Part shown: piece by piece, positions 10,382-22,700 of the stretch | Position numbering within the stretch: position 1 is the first letter of the stretch | Layout of the letters: each line of letters opens with the position of its first letter | Assembly (NCBI GenBank): GCA_024305745.1 | Contig: JAHRBS010000003.1 | Coordinates: forward strand, 1,364,001-1,428,000 | Source: Polyporus tsugae | Lineage: Eukaryota; Basidiomycota; Agaricomycetes; Polyporales; Polyporaceae | Length of the DNA: 64,000 nucleotides | Direction of reading: 5' to 3' | Notes under the pieces: generated by a model | Databases searched by the model: none | The model's input: the letters and a program-made list of their open reading frames with translations, nothing else | Told to the model about the DNA's origin: nothing | Position numbers and translations under genes: made by a program

Positions 10382-12362
10382 CTACGCAGAGCCGAAGTTG
10401 CTCACTGTCGTGTGTAGGATGGGGTTATCATGCCCGCCTTCATGCTTGATCGTGGTCGTTTGGCCGACCATGAGGAAGGTCGGCATGGTGGTGTGCTCAG
10501 CGTCCGTGCCACGTCCACGAATGGATTTCCGGGTGTTGAGGGCGGCGAAGAACGAATTGGCGTACACTGTATTAGAACACATGAATTATGCCATTGGTTC
10601 CACCAACGTTGTGAAGCTGGCATACCTTTACTCAAGACGAAGTAGAACGCCATGAAGATGAAGTTTGTCGGCATGATGTCGTACTTTGCCAGAGCGTCAA
10701 TAAACGGACAGGGCAAGTGACACATCCTCTCTGGCATACCAGGACAAGGGTGCACAGACTGAATGCACTACATGAAGGGGTTAGCGATGCATGCCTTGAA
10801 CAGGTAAGAAGTAGTGTGAGCCTACCTGGAAATAACGCCAGTATTAATGGCGTAGATCGTGAGTTTGTTGACAATGGAGTCGTCCCTGTATCACACTCAG
10901 TTTGCCAAAACCACACGACAGCAAAAGCGAGCTTCACTTACTTCCTAAATCCCGTTTTGAGATTACGGAGGAACCAGCACAGAGCGGCGGCGGTCATCAC
11001 ATCGGTGGCCATACCCAGGCCGAGTGCAATGCTGCCAACAAACTGTCGATGATGTCGGTGTCCTCCATCTTAGGCCGTGACTCAGATTGAATAGGCATTT
11101 ACCTTGAGTTGGCCGACCTCTGCCAACGATGGGACGCCGACACTGTGACCGGTCAGTGCATCTGAGGAGATAGCTGCGTAGCGAATTAGGGGGTCAACTT
11201 ACGCTCTGACGGTGTAAACTGAATTAGAATCATCATGAGATGCCGATCGGATCCGCGTCAGGAATTAGGATGGACGTACCAAACGCAGCGGCTAAATTGC
11301 ATCCGGTCAGCCTATGCCGAGTGAGGATCAATGGAAGAAGTCTCACCCAACTGTCCCAAGGCGCCGAGCAACTGAATGGAAGGAGCAAATTTTCAATCCG
11401 GATGCTATCCAGGACGTGTACCGTTGGTGCCACTTACGATCAGCATCGTCGCAGGAATGTTGTGCTTGCTGACTGGTACCATACGGTGAGGTGAGAGCAA
11501 GGTAGTAAATAGTAACGACTTACACCTCCAAACACGCAGTCCAAAACAACTGTTGCCATTTATCAGGTCATGCCCTTAACGAGTGAAATTTCAGTACGCA
11601 CACTTTCACGATTGCGCCTACAGCAGCCTATGTGGAGGTTGTCATTGAGATATGGAAAAAGGAACGGCATTAACGGCGTACCCCAAGTGGAACTTGAAGC
11701 TAATGGTGAGAGTCAGGGTCAGGTACGTGTGGTCGTATGAGGCACCAGATACGCTTACAATCAATGACCTGCGGGAAAAAGTGAGATAACTGGCATTTTT
11801 CACTGAATGGTCATTGGAAGGACTCACCATATTGGAGCCTCCAGAAGAACATTCACTTGTCCCCATTTACTGCATATGTGCGCGATGAAAAGGCATTCGA
11901 GGGGAAGAACGAAAGTAGACGTACCTGACGACGTAGAAGTAGACTGCATGTCCGATAAATGCTTGGTCAACAAGTTCCAAAATCCTGAGGGGAGGTTAGA
12001 GGTGTGCCAATGGCATATATGCGTGTTATAGACACATGCCATATCACTGCGACCTGAGACGTGGTGGGGGGACGGGAAGAACATGGTGAGACGTGTTGGG
12101 GGTCACGCGCGAGACGTAGACCTTGACGAGTTACGCACCAATGCTTTGTACCACCAGACGTCGAGGGGATAACGTCTGAAGTAACTGTATGCCTGCGTGC
12201 TGAGGATGCCGAATGCTCTGCGAATAACAACATCATAAGCATGTGGTGCCGATGGTCGGAGCGGAGGAGTAGGACGTACACGCTGGAGCATCCGAACCCA
12301 ATGAAAAGCGCGCCGAAGGTGGCATTAGGGTCGATTAGCTTGGAGAGGGCGGAGGAAGCCAT
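10382..12362 (-). CDS. DUF6534 multi-pass membrane protein, 19 exons
   Basis: Agaricomycete-type integral membrane protein of unknown function with about seven hydrophobic segments. I assemble 305 residues from 19 exons: 12362-12280, 12217-12139, 12053-12040, 11984-11925, 11869-11828, 11768-11759, 11699-11682, 11627-11602, 11549-11524, 11472-11438, 11371-11347, 11291-11280, 11218-11203, 11142-11103, 11042-10942, 10885-10826, 10767-10740, 10683-10626 and 10566-10382. Family marks are YSYFRRYPLDVWWYKAL, ELVDQAFIGHAVYFYVV, LRVWRFSKHNIPATML, GSIALGLGMATDVMTAALC-like text and DSIVNKLTIYAINTGVIS, the core of DUF6534. Many exons are tiny (10, 12, 14, 16, 18 bases), and each is needed to keep the frame and family pattern. 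The intron at 12039-11985 (55 bases) starts with GC. The C-terminus is a soluble tail beginning NTRKSIRGRG. Individual micro-exon borders are less sure than the gene itself. Confidence 0.85.
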
Positions 12363-14752
12363 TGCGCCAGCGATGGCGGGAGCGGGCGGGAAAGAGAGCT
12401 AAGGCTGCACAGGATAGGTATACTTGAAGGAGAACAGAACGCGGGGAGGGGGGGGGGAAAACGCTCCGGGAATCGGGGGGTGAATCAAGTGGACGAGGGT
12501 CGCACTTGTTCCCATATCCAGAACCCAGGGAGCTGGATTGGGACGCCGGTCTGTTTCCTGGGAGAAGGTCCATACAGTAGTAAGGAACCCGAGACCCGTC
12601 ACACATCGGACTGGGCGCCGCGGATGGATGGCGGATGAGCTGGGACCGGCAGCCGTGCCCTGATCCTTCCTCCTCCTTTAAGTTCAAGCGCCCGCCCTGA
12701 CACCGGCAGCGCTTCTTTCTCGCGATCGCCCTAGGGCCTAGCCTCCCTCTAAGTGGCAGAGGTTCAGATCTTCAGAGCTCCCCGCGCTCTGCTCGATGGT
12801 CTACATAATCTCTTCCATCCCCTCGGTTCCGCGTGCCCACTGCGCCGCTGCGCCTCCCTCTTGGTTTCCGCAGTATAGGTAATACATGCGGCCCTGCGCA
12901 TCGACGCAGTCTTCCATTCACTTGGAAAACACTCGGGCCCTGCTATCGGTCGCACTTCGCAGCATTAGCCCCCGAGATATATCATCACACCACCAGTCGC
13001 CAACGAGCATCGTGTGAGCACCGTCGTAGGTGCAGTTCCGTGACCACCTCCCGCTCTCTGGTGGTCAAGCCGATATCCGGCTGATCCTGGGATGATCGCA
13101 TCTCAATTGAGAGGGCTGCCCTAGGAACTAAGTACCCTCAGTCGATTGTAATTGCCCCCGCGCTGCGGTGGGCCCAAGACGGGGTAAGTATTGTAAGTAT
13201 TCTCCAAGTATCTCCGCCCTGCTCTCCCAGGTCTGCCTGGAGGTGACATCTCCGTTTCGTGCTCAATGGCAATCATCCCCTGTGCAGTCAAACGGTTCGG
13301 TGTCCGTGGTTTCCGCGTGAAACCGGTGCGCCCTCTCAAAGCCCCGCAGATCTCCCCTAGGTTTGGTTCTGTATCATCAATTTGTCCCACAGTACTCACG
13401 ATAAGTACATCATGTTGCCTCCACAGGCTAGAAGTTTTCCATGTGAACCCAGCCCCGGCTACGAACCCCGGCACCGCTCCAAACTTGTCTTCCTATCTGC
13501 CGACTTTGCGTCGTCCGCAAACGATACATAATGGGGCTCTTTGGCGGTGGCCTGCTGAAGCTTTCGAACCTGCGAGTCCATCCGACCAACCTCAATAGCG
13601 GTATCTTACCACCCGAGTTCGCATTGCATAGGAATAGACATCCGGCAGAAGCACTCCCGGAAGCGATGCCGACTGCAATCGGATGGAGGGAAGCCCCCCA
13701 CTTCCTTGCGCCCATGAATGAGCCCTCTCCTTGGGCCGGCTCTAAGCGGTTCTAACAGATTTCCATACCTGTCATCACCTTTATCCTCAACCGCCTCGCT
13801 GTCATCCGCATCGCTATCAAACAGCGCCTTCGAAGTTCGAGCGGTGAGCGAAGATTCAAGGGGCCGCCTCTCTATCCCCAACACGACACAAGCCCCGAAC
13901 TGAAAGTTCCCAACGTTGACACTTATGTATCGGCCGCGCTGAGGCAACTTGCAATTTTTTGAAGGCGGAGTGCCAGTGGCGTTGAGGTGCGTGTAGTGCT
14001 TTCATCACCATCCCGTGCGAAGCCTCGTAAGTAAAAGTAAACTCACCATCACTATACTAACGATTGACCCGAGCAAGGCCCGAGTGGGTTAAGCTAAAGC
14101 GATCAGATCACCCCGGCCCAATGCACCGGCCAGTGACGCAATCACCGCGCATGGCCGCATGCGCATTCCGTGGCCAGGGTCTCCTCCGACTCGTATGTCA
14201 CGACAGACCCCAGGGCTGACATTCTCAAAATCGAATGTCCAGCTCGCCCGAGAGGTATGTATGGTGACCGGCGACAACTCACTTAGACTTCCAGCATCTG
14301 CTTCCCCGGGGGTGGGCCGTGGCATCCATTACTTACTTACCCTTGATATCCACCTCCACGACCATCAACGCCCAATATTGAAAACGCTTGGACGAACCAT
14401 TTTCCCCGATGGTCGAGCCGAACCTTCTTTCTAGACGAAAGAACCGATGATAATTCGTCTCGTGTATTCACTCGGGGCTGGTTCCGAAGCCGTATCGTAC
14501 TTGATAGACGCACTAATCAGTACTAGTAGCGGTAGATAGAACACGATATGTCCGTCACCCGAATTTCGAACTTCAACCTTGATTGATATGGCCCACCACC
14601 CATCGCTTCCGAAGAAATCCCCAAACAGCATGGCTCCATCAAGCCCCACTCGACGCCTTGACTCTCTCTCGTCTACTCTCACGCGAGCGCACCGCCCGGT
14701 GCCCAAATGTCTTCTGGACTTCTCTCGCAGCTGGCTTCCGGCGTTCAGCACT
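12363..14752. other. Intergenic, 2.4 kb, no supported gene
   Basis: Between the DUF6534 start and the Rsa4 stop (both minus strand). An open frame at 13606-13947 (-) reads protein-like in part, but has no recognised family or convincing splice partners. A G-run lies near 12450-12460. I see nothing else I can support. Confidence 0.5.
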
Positions 14753-17700
14753 TCAATTCTTCCAGCTGCAACCACACAAAAACACACGGCATATCAACGG
14801 CCGGTCGTCACGATCAACGAATAACGAGAAGGGAGGGAGGGAAGAACGCACATTTTAACGGTGCGGTCGCGCCCGCCGCTGACGAGCTTGTCCGCGACAA
14901 AGTCGACGCAGTAGACCTCGTCGGTGTGGCCCGGGAGGTCGTTTTTGATTTTGTATGTCTTGAGGTCCCATATCTGTTTTCATTGTCATCGTCGTTGGGG
15001 GGGAGGGGGTTGAGACAAAGTGGAGGTAGGCGTGTTACGGCGTCAGGCACGAATGCCGTCACGCAGGATAGGGATCGAACGTTTCGGATTCCAGAAGGAG
15101 CGTGAGGATGGGAACAGTCAGCAAACCGTCCGTTCATCACTCCAGCTGGAAGTACCAAGGAAGCAGAGGAAGCGAGTGGGGGCGTCTCTCCGACGCCACT
15201 CGGAACGTCGAGCGCCACCCATCGCCCCCTTCGCTTCCGAGAGAGTGAACCTTCTTCCAACCGCATCGCACAGGAAAGCGGAGAGACGAAGAAAAAGCTC
15301 ACCTTGAGCGTACTGTCCTTGCTCGCGCTGACGAGCAGCCGCGAGTCCGCGCTCCACGCCAGCCGGTATACGGCCGCGATGTGGCCTCGCAGCGTCGCGA
15401 CGAACTTGCCCGTGCGACCGTCCCACACGCGGACCGAGTTGTCCCACGCGGCGCTCGCGGCCCAGCGGCCGTCAGGGCTGAACGCGACGTGCGAGACCTG
15501 CCGCTGGTGGCCGGTCAGCCGCGCCAGGGGCTTGAGCTTCCCGCCACGCTCGGCCGCAGCCGCGGAGGCGTCGGCGGAGGAGGTGCGGGTAGGGAAGAGT
15601 GACCAGAGGAAGAGCGTGTGGTCATCCGAGCCGGAGATGAGGAGTTCCCCTGTGGTGGACACCAGCGCGTTGTAACGCGCGAGGGCGAGGGATTGGGCTG
15701 TGCAAGAAGACAGATCGTCAGTTTCTAGTTGAGTTCGAGCGGAGGTGATTTGCGTCTGGGAACCGCAGTGCTGTGACCGCCGACTGTCGCGGCATGTTGC
15801 GCATCTCGCACAGGGAAGATAGATAGAAAGAACGACCAAGGCAAAGGTACTGCAGCCGCGGTCGCAGTGGCATACAATGAATGAACATGTCCCTTCCAAG
15901 GGCGAGGGCAAAGTGCGGGATGCGCACAGGAGAAGCTGGTCACAGCCGAGCCGGCGATCCAGCGTAAGAGTACACGGTGCTTCTTTGACTGCGACAAAGG
16001 CGATAACGTACCTTCGCTATCTGAGCTGGTCTTCTTGCCAAGGTGATCGAAAGGTCCCGTGCGCAATACAAAATCGGTATTGAGCGTGAGCGTCGTCACC
16101 CAGTGTGCATGGTCTTTCAGGATGTGCAAACACTTTCCCTGGTACAATGTGCCAACTGCATGAGCACGGCGTAGCTCACAACAATGACGAAATACGAAAG
16201 TCGACACGCACCCCATTCGCGTCCCATACCCGTACTGTCCGATCACTCGATGCAGTATAGAGCACACCCTTGCCATTTAGGCCGCCGCCTCCCCACCGGA
16301 CGACGTTTACGCTCGCGGTGTGTCCGCCAAGCGCATATTCACATCGGCGCATGAGAGTCGACCACACGCGAACCGTCCCATCCTTCGAAGATGACGCAAG
16401 TCGAGGAGCAGATGGATTCCTGTGAAAATGCGTCGTTACGTTAACGACGCTCCAGCCGGAATTCTACCGACGTCGAGTACGCACAGATGTACAGGCTCCC
16501 ACGAGAGCGACGTGATCCACTTCGTGTGGCCCTTGAGAGCGTCCCCAATCGGCTTGCCAGTCTTCGGATCCCATAGGCGTACCTGGTAACGAGAAACGAG
16601 AACGATGACGATTCGGTTAGCTGTTCATAGTTTCCGTGCTTCGACAGGAGGGAAAAGAACGTACATGCCCGTCATGCCCGCCCGTCGCGAGTTTTCTTTC
16701 CATGGCCTCCCACTCGACGCATAAGACCCACCCCTTGTGGCCGGATAGCACATGCGAGGGTGTCTCGGTGAAAAGGTCCCATAGTCGTGCGTTGCAGTCT
16801 CCGGAACCGGTCGCAAGAAGGTTGCCAGTGGGCGAAAAGGATGCGCATAGAATCGGGGAAGTGTGGCCTGTGTGAGCAAATCAAAGTGCGGTCAGCATAC
16901 AAGTTCAGACGCGCTGCTAACATAGAAGAGAGGGTCGGGATGCTCGGCTTCCGCTATTTCGGTGCCATGTCGACCACGGTTCATCGAGCGTATAAAATCG
17001 ATAGAGGGTGCAGAACGGCCCTGGGTCTACTTCGTGCACATCAATCTTAGACCAAACTTAACCAGGATCCGCCTCTCTATCAACTTAGCTACCACATCGC
17101 GCGAGGCTTTCAACGGCGGGGAAGTGTTTGGATTACGCTGCGAGACACAACCTCTTGGGTCCACGCAAGTCCGCAAAGCATCTAGCTATATGAGATATAG
17201 GAACCGAGTCTCTCCGGACAGCTCCGTACCGCGAGAGTGAATCCCAAGAAACGTACCAGATAATGTAGAAGAACACCTTGTTGCAGGTCGAACCTTGAAG
17301 ACGGCTTGAGGAGAGCAGTGGATTACGAAGACGTCTTCAGGTGTGAATGCGTGCGACGGGTGCGATAGCACGTCCTCTTCGATGGACTTCGCTATCGCTA
17401 TCCGCGTCGGTGCCCCGGGTGTTTGTTCATCTACCGGAAGAGATATATGGAACGCGAATGGCACGGGATCTTCGTCCTAATACCAACTGGTTAAACCGGA
17501 ATGCACGAAAAATCGAGCGCATTCGCTGAGACCCACTTCTCGAGACTCAGAGAGAAATATCACGAACCTTCGTATTCAGCTTATTCACGATAGCCTCCAG
17601 GCCTTCCCTCGACACGTTCGCCGGGAGATTGACGGCCGGCGCAAGGGGCTCGCCATCCTCCTCGCTCACAAATTGCACGACGATGTGCGGTGCGGGCTTC

Positions 17701-17774
17701 GGCTCCTCCTTCACTGGCTCGGGCACGCCGTGGTAGACCTTCTGTCGTTTTGGGGGCGGGAACAAGGTCGCCAT
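14753..17774 (-). CDS. RSA4: Ribosome assembly WD40 protein Rsa4/Notchless
   Basis: Pre-60S ribosome assembly factor; its N-terminal ubiquitin-like NLE domain is pulled by the AAA ATPase Rea1/Midasin. Nine exons (17774-17568, 17476-17257, 16867-16665, 16582-16485, 16419-16208, 16155-16012, 15697-15303, 14973-14852, 14765-14753) give 537 residues against about 515 in yeast. The NLE domain shows PHIVVQFVSEEDGEPLAPAV and the Glu/Asp-rich loop before VFVIHC. Eight WD repeats follow, with GH...WD signatures such as GHTSPILCASFSP, KGHTKWITSLSWEP, LKDHAHWVTTLTL, GHQRQVSHVAFSPDG, LVSASKDSTLK and GHTDEVYCVDF, ending DRTVKIWKN. The start is the ATG at 17774 (MATLFPPPKRQK). Introns 2 (389 bases) and 6 (314 bases) are long. 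It shares a 442-base upstream region with pirin. Confidence 0.95.
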
Positions 17775-18216
17775 CGTCAACCGTCAGCAGCTAGAGTCAG
17801 CTGAAAGCAGATGCAGGAAAAAAAAACGAAGACCGTGCAGGATGCAAGACCAGAAATGGTGAAATGCCTATATGCAAGGCAAAATTCGATTAGATAAGCG
17901 AGCGGTTCGGGGTCCCCTGGTGGGTACCGAACGGCTCGGAAAGGGAATGCATAACGCCTCTGCATGTCACTGCCGTATCGTGCACAAGAGGACGATGATT
18001 CATGCACACTACCACGTCATTATCCCATGAGGGTATATAAGGGACGGGTACGGTCTGCACGGTCATCACAACGTCTCTCAAAAACACCACTCTCGACAGT
18101 GACCTGCAGGAAGCGCAAGCAAGCTGTCTTTCGTCCGATCGCTGCCCTCTACCCGTGCTCTCCGCACTTCCCAGAAAACCTTTGCCAGGTCTTTCTTTTC
18201 CACCCCTATCACGGCC
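17775..18216. promoter_or_regulatory. Shared divergent promoter, RSA4 and pirin
   Basis: 442 bases separate the two ATGs. A TATA box (TATATAA, 18034-18040) sits 177 bases before the pirin ATG and is oriented for it; no equivalent is obvious for RSA4. Shared regulation is inference. Confidence 0.5.
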
Positions 18217-19119
18217 ATGAAGCTCGTTCTTCGTCCCACCACCGAGCGTGGCAATGCTGACCACGGTTGGTTGAAGACTTTCCACACCTTCAGCTTCGCC
18301 AGGTGAGTACCTCAGATTTTCCGGCATTATCGTTGAATTGACCAGTCTTCCAGCTACTATGACCCGAGACATGATAGCTTCAGCTGCCTCCGGGTAATAA
18401 ACGAAGATCGCGTCGAGCCCAAGACCGGCTTTGGTACTCACGCACACCGCGAGTTCGAGATCTTCTCCTACATCGTTAACGGTGAACTTGAACAGTAAGT
18501 CCCTGCATTTAAGTTCCCTGCTTCTATCGCATTCATTGTCTTCCTGCACAGCCGTGATTCTATGGGCAACATCGAGGTTATGAAGCGCGGAGATCTCCAA
18601 ATGACCTCCGCAGGAACCGGCATCCGCCACAGCGAGCACGCGCACGGCGACAAACAAGTGCATTTCCTCCAGATCTGGAGCCTCCCATCCACGAGCGGCC
18701 TCTTGCCCCAATACTTCACCCGCCATTTCACCGACGAGGAGAAGAAGGACCGCTGGGCACACATCGTTGCCCCCCTCGGAGCCGCAGGCGTCGAAGAGAA
18801 GCGCGAGGCGTCAGGTCCCGCTCCGGTGCACTCGCCCCTGAACCTGTTCGCGACCCTTCTGTCCCCTGCCGCGAACCTCTCACACGCGTTCTCTTCGGCG
18901 TCGGCGCAGCGCAAGGGGTACGTGCACGTCGTTCAGACGTCCGGGTATAATGCCGGGGAGTCGAGCGGTGCACACGTGCGCGTTCTCGGTACGGAGAGTG
19001 GTCCCCTGGACCTGAAAGAAGGTGATGGCGCATACATTATGGCCGCGCCTGGGGAGGAGCTGATGCTGGAGAACATCGGCGGTCGGGTCGCCGAGGTGTT
19101 ACTGTTTGACATGGAGTAG
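18217..19119 (+). CDS. Pirin family bicupin
   Basis: Iron-binding cupin protein; members act as redox-sensitive transcription cofactors or quercetinase-like dioxygenases. Exons 18217-18302, 18354-18494 and 18552-19119 give 264 residues. The N-terminal cupin keeps all four metal ligands of human pirin: His58 and His60 (GTHAHREFE), His102 and Glu104 (GIRHSEH). The GDLQMTSAGTGI segment and the NGELEHRDSMGN turn are typical. The C-terminal half is the degenerate second cupin (DGAYIMAAPGEELMLENIGG). Introns are 51 and 57 bases with GT-AG ends. The exact substrate or partner cannot be read from sequence. It is transcribed away from RSA4. Confidence 0.95.
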
Positions 19120-19760
19120 TGTCGCTTCCTTTCGTTTGTACTGGTATTGTACGATGTATCCTTAATCTCTCTCTTATAACTGACTGGTCTTTGGCTTTGA
19201 TTAGGCCGAGCGCATCCACAGCCATCCACAGGCCTAGCTTCATGTAACATCTTGCCGTCACCATGATGCTAGTGCATTGAAATCTCGGGTGGTTTTAGTC
19301 AAATACAGATCACCGCTCTGGCGACATTTCTAAAAACCAATGTGTTTGAATCTCGCTGTGAGATGTCATGACGGTGTCACTAGTACTGCGGTTTCACCAC
19401 ATACGGACCCAGATGTAAGTAGTCTTCGCTACTCGCGGCTCGGGATCCAGCGCACGACGCGTCGGTCATGTGACCGAAACGCGTGATGTTGACGCGTCTG
19501 TGACGTGACCTGGTGTCACAAGGGGTGCCACCAGTGGTCCGCTGGGGCCGTGTCTCTGTTTTTGTCTTGTCGCAGCTTCGACGCCTGGGTATGGAGCACC
19601 AATTTTACTAATCATTATTCCTGGCAGTAGGGAGGGTACAGTGTTCAAGTTAAAATAGTGCAACTTGCCAAGGCGCTGCGACTCGAGTCTGACGAGCGCG
19701 CGGCGAGGTTCCCTCCGATTCCTTCCAACCTTCGAATCGTCATTCTGCTCCTCGAATCCA
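19120..19760. other. Intergenic, 641 bases, ligase promoter
   Basis: Between the pirin stop and the ligase start. Contains three ACGCGT boxes (listed separately) and the inverted pair GGTCA-TG-TGACC at about 19463-19475. No coding frame is supported. Confidence 0.6.
19457..19497. promoter_or_regulatory. Three MluI cell-cycle boxes (ACGCGT) before the ligase gene
   Basis: ACGCGT occurs at 19457-19462, 19479-19484 and 19492-19497, three copies in 41 bases, about 265-305 bases upstream of the ligase ATG. ACGCGT is the core bound by MBF (Mbp1-Swi6), which drives G1/S replication and repair genes in fungi. Regulation here is inferred from motif and context. Confidence 0.55.
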
Positions 19761-22700
19761 ATGGCGACACCAGACGAAATAGGCATTCCCTTTTCCTTGT
19801 GAGTCGATTCGACAGTGTTGCTTCTTGTGCCCTAACGGAAATAACTCTACAGTTTTGTCGAGCTCGTAAATGCCATAGCAGACATCAAGCCGCACAAAGC
19901 CACAGAGAAGCAACCGCGAAATGCTCGCTACGTCGATTCACCCGCGTACAACACTTTCAAACGATGGTTGAGCGCTCTGCGTGAGCGACATTCTCCATTG
20001 CCAACCGATACAACCACAATGGTCTTTCGTCTTCTGTTCCCCGATGAAGACAGTCGACGGAAGTATGGCATGCAAGAGACCCGCTTGGCCCAACACCTTA
20101 CCAAGGTCCTCGCAGTCTCAAGTAACAACACCGACGGCAGAGGCGAACGGCTAAGGAACTGGAAAGAAGAGGACGCGCTGGGATGCCTCGGCAATGAAGT
20201 CTTCACAGTCATGTCTGCCACAACTCATTCTCAAGCGTCGACCACAAGCGTTTCTCTCAAACAGGTCGATGCGCTCCTGGCCGAACTCTCGTCCAAGTGC
20301 GCGTTCTCAGACGCCTCCGTGCGCGCCCCATTCTCTGCAGCTACGCCGAGACGGACCCGGGAGGCAATCCTGGCTACGCTCTTCGCCTCTCTTACGCCTG
20401 CCGAGGGCGCCGTCTTGACTCAGATCATCCTAAAGGACCTCCGACCCTTGCTGTACCCGATACCTCGTTCCGCCACACACTACACCGCTGCGCTCCTCCA
20501 GTACAAGAGCAACGCCGTCACGATGCTCACGAAGGAGGCCGCGATGCATGCGTGGGATCCAACCGGCCGAATGTCGCAGATCTTCAAGAGTCGGGCCAAC
20601 CTGGAGGAGACGACGCGCACGTACGAGAGCCTTCAACCCGGCGACGCGTTCCCCGAACCCGAATTCGGGACCCCCATTCAGGTCTGTTGCGTGCCACTCT
20701 ACATGTATGCGCATATACTGACCTCGCACGAGCAGATCCCGAAGTGCGTCAAGGGTCAAGGAACAGCTCAGGCACTGCGTGTGCTGAAGGGTGCAGACAA
20801 GGTCTGGGTCGAAACGAAGTATGACGGGGAACGTGCTCAGATCCACGTACGGCTCGATGAAGACGGTCTTCCTCATATCAAGATTTTTAGCAAGAGCGGC
20901 AGGGACTCCACCCTGGATCGTGCCGGAATCCACACGTATGGTCGTAGAGCCATAATTGTTGGTGATTCGTCACTTACTCGCTGGATAGGATCATTTGCGA
21001 TGCCCTGGGGGTCCCAAGGCGGCCTAGCATGTCGATGAGTGCGGCTAATGTTCCTGGTGGAGTTGCTCCTGCAATCGCGAAAGACATTATCATCGAAGCA
21101 GAAATGGTCGCATTCTCAGAGGTTCTTGGTCGGATTGACGGTGCGTTGACCAATGGTACCCATATCCGAGTCCGCGCTCACATACGATCTTGTAGAATTC
21201 TGGCGCATCCGGGGCCTCATTGGGAGCACTGCAATGGGTGTGCGCCACAAGACACTCCCGCCACCACCGTCTTCCGCTTGCGGTATCATGTAAGTCGTGT
21301 CCAATTTCCTCAGACCATCCATTGAGACATGATATGTCCTTCAGGGAATCTCAGCAGTCCCTCATCTCCAACGGCTCGGACGGCGGAACCCGACACCTCG
21401 CACTTGTGTTTTTCGACGTGCTGCTGCTCGATGGCGTGTCGCACCTCTCACTCCCCTATTCCGAAAGGCGCAAGATCCTGCAGAGAACAATTCGCGTGTC
21501 CCCTGGCTACGCGATGCTCGCGGAGAGGATCTGTATCGACATGACACGTCCAAATGCCGACCAGTCGTGCAGGACAGCGTTTTCCAGTCTTATCGCCGAC
21601 CGACAAGAGGGCGCCGTTCTGAAGGCTGACGGGGCTACGTATAATGAGAGGCGTTGGCCCTGGGTCAAGGCGAGTAACGCAACGGGGACTGTAGTGTGCC
21701 AAATGGCGCTGACATATGACTTGTAGCTCAAGCGAGACTATATTCCCAACTACGGTGACACCGTCGACCTAGTGCTTCTTGGTGCGTCCTGGGAGAAGGA
21801 TCGGGCGAGGGAGCTGCGAGGTATGTGTAGCGTCTCTTATCCAGTCGGGCGGGCTCACCTGATAATGCTTCCCAGTACCACCAACCACATACACTACGTT
21901 TTACTTCGCAACACTCGCCAACGCTGACATTGTCCAAGCCAACGTACGTATACTTGCGGATCTATGGCAACCCATGCCTTGCCGAGCATTGAACTTGTGC
22001 ATATAGCCGTCCCACGCCCCTCATTTCGAGGTGATATTCACCTCGTCCTATGGGCTAAGCCGCGAAGAGCTGGAGCAGCTCAATTTCATGATCAAAAGCT
22101 CAGATCCCCTCTCACACCAACCCCAGGCATGTTTCGCCTTCACATCTGTCGTAGACGTGAGCTTATTCCAAGTGTCCTCACAGGGTACCAAGCGATTGCC
22201 TTATACGTATACCCTGCCCCCGAGCCTCTCGCCTCCCATCGTCTTCGTCCAACAGCCTTTCTTAGCGGAGCTCTTCGGCGCAGGCTTCTCGAAGGCCCCA
22301 GGCAGCATGGTCTGTTATCCCCACACCTTTCGTTACCATCGCACACCTCTGACTCGTCTACTAGGTTTATGAACTCCGGTTCCCTCGCATATCTAAAGTT
22401 TATCGCCCTTCCGATCGACCATGGATGGACGGCATACGCCTCACGGAATATCAGCAAATAGCTCGTGTCGCTGTCGGACGCGACCGTCCAGGCAAGGCGG
22501 AGGACGACTGGGTCAAAGGGATATTCCGTCCAAACCAACCGCCATCTCCCGGCGTCCGTTGTCCACAAAAACGCAAGGAGATGGAAACGGAATGGATCGA
22601 GAAGCTTGCTGCAGTTGATAAGAATACGAATGCAAGGGGTAGTCCAACGAAGCGAGCGAGAGTACGAAGCCCGGGGCCGAGACGGACCTCGACAAACGTC

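Noticed and set aside
13606..13947. Minus-strand frame with acidic, partly protein-like composition
   Set aside because: No start context, splice partners or known domain.
14431..14787. 118-codon minus-strand open frame
   Set aside because: Begins in the last intron and exon of RSA4 in another frame; no independent support.
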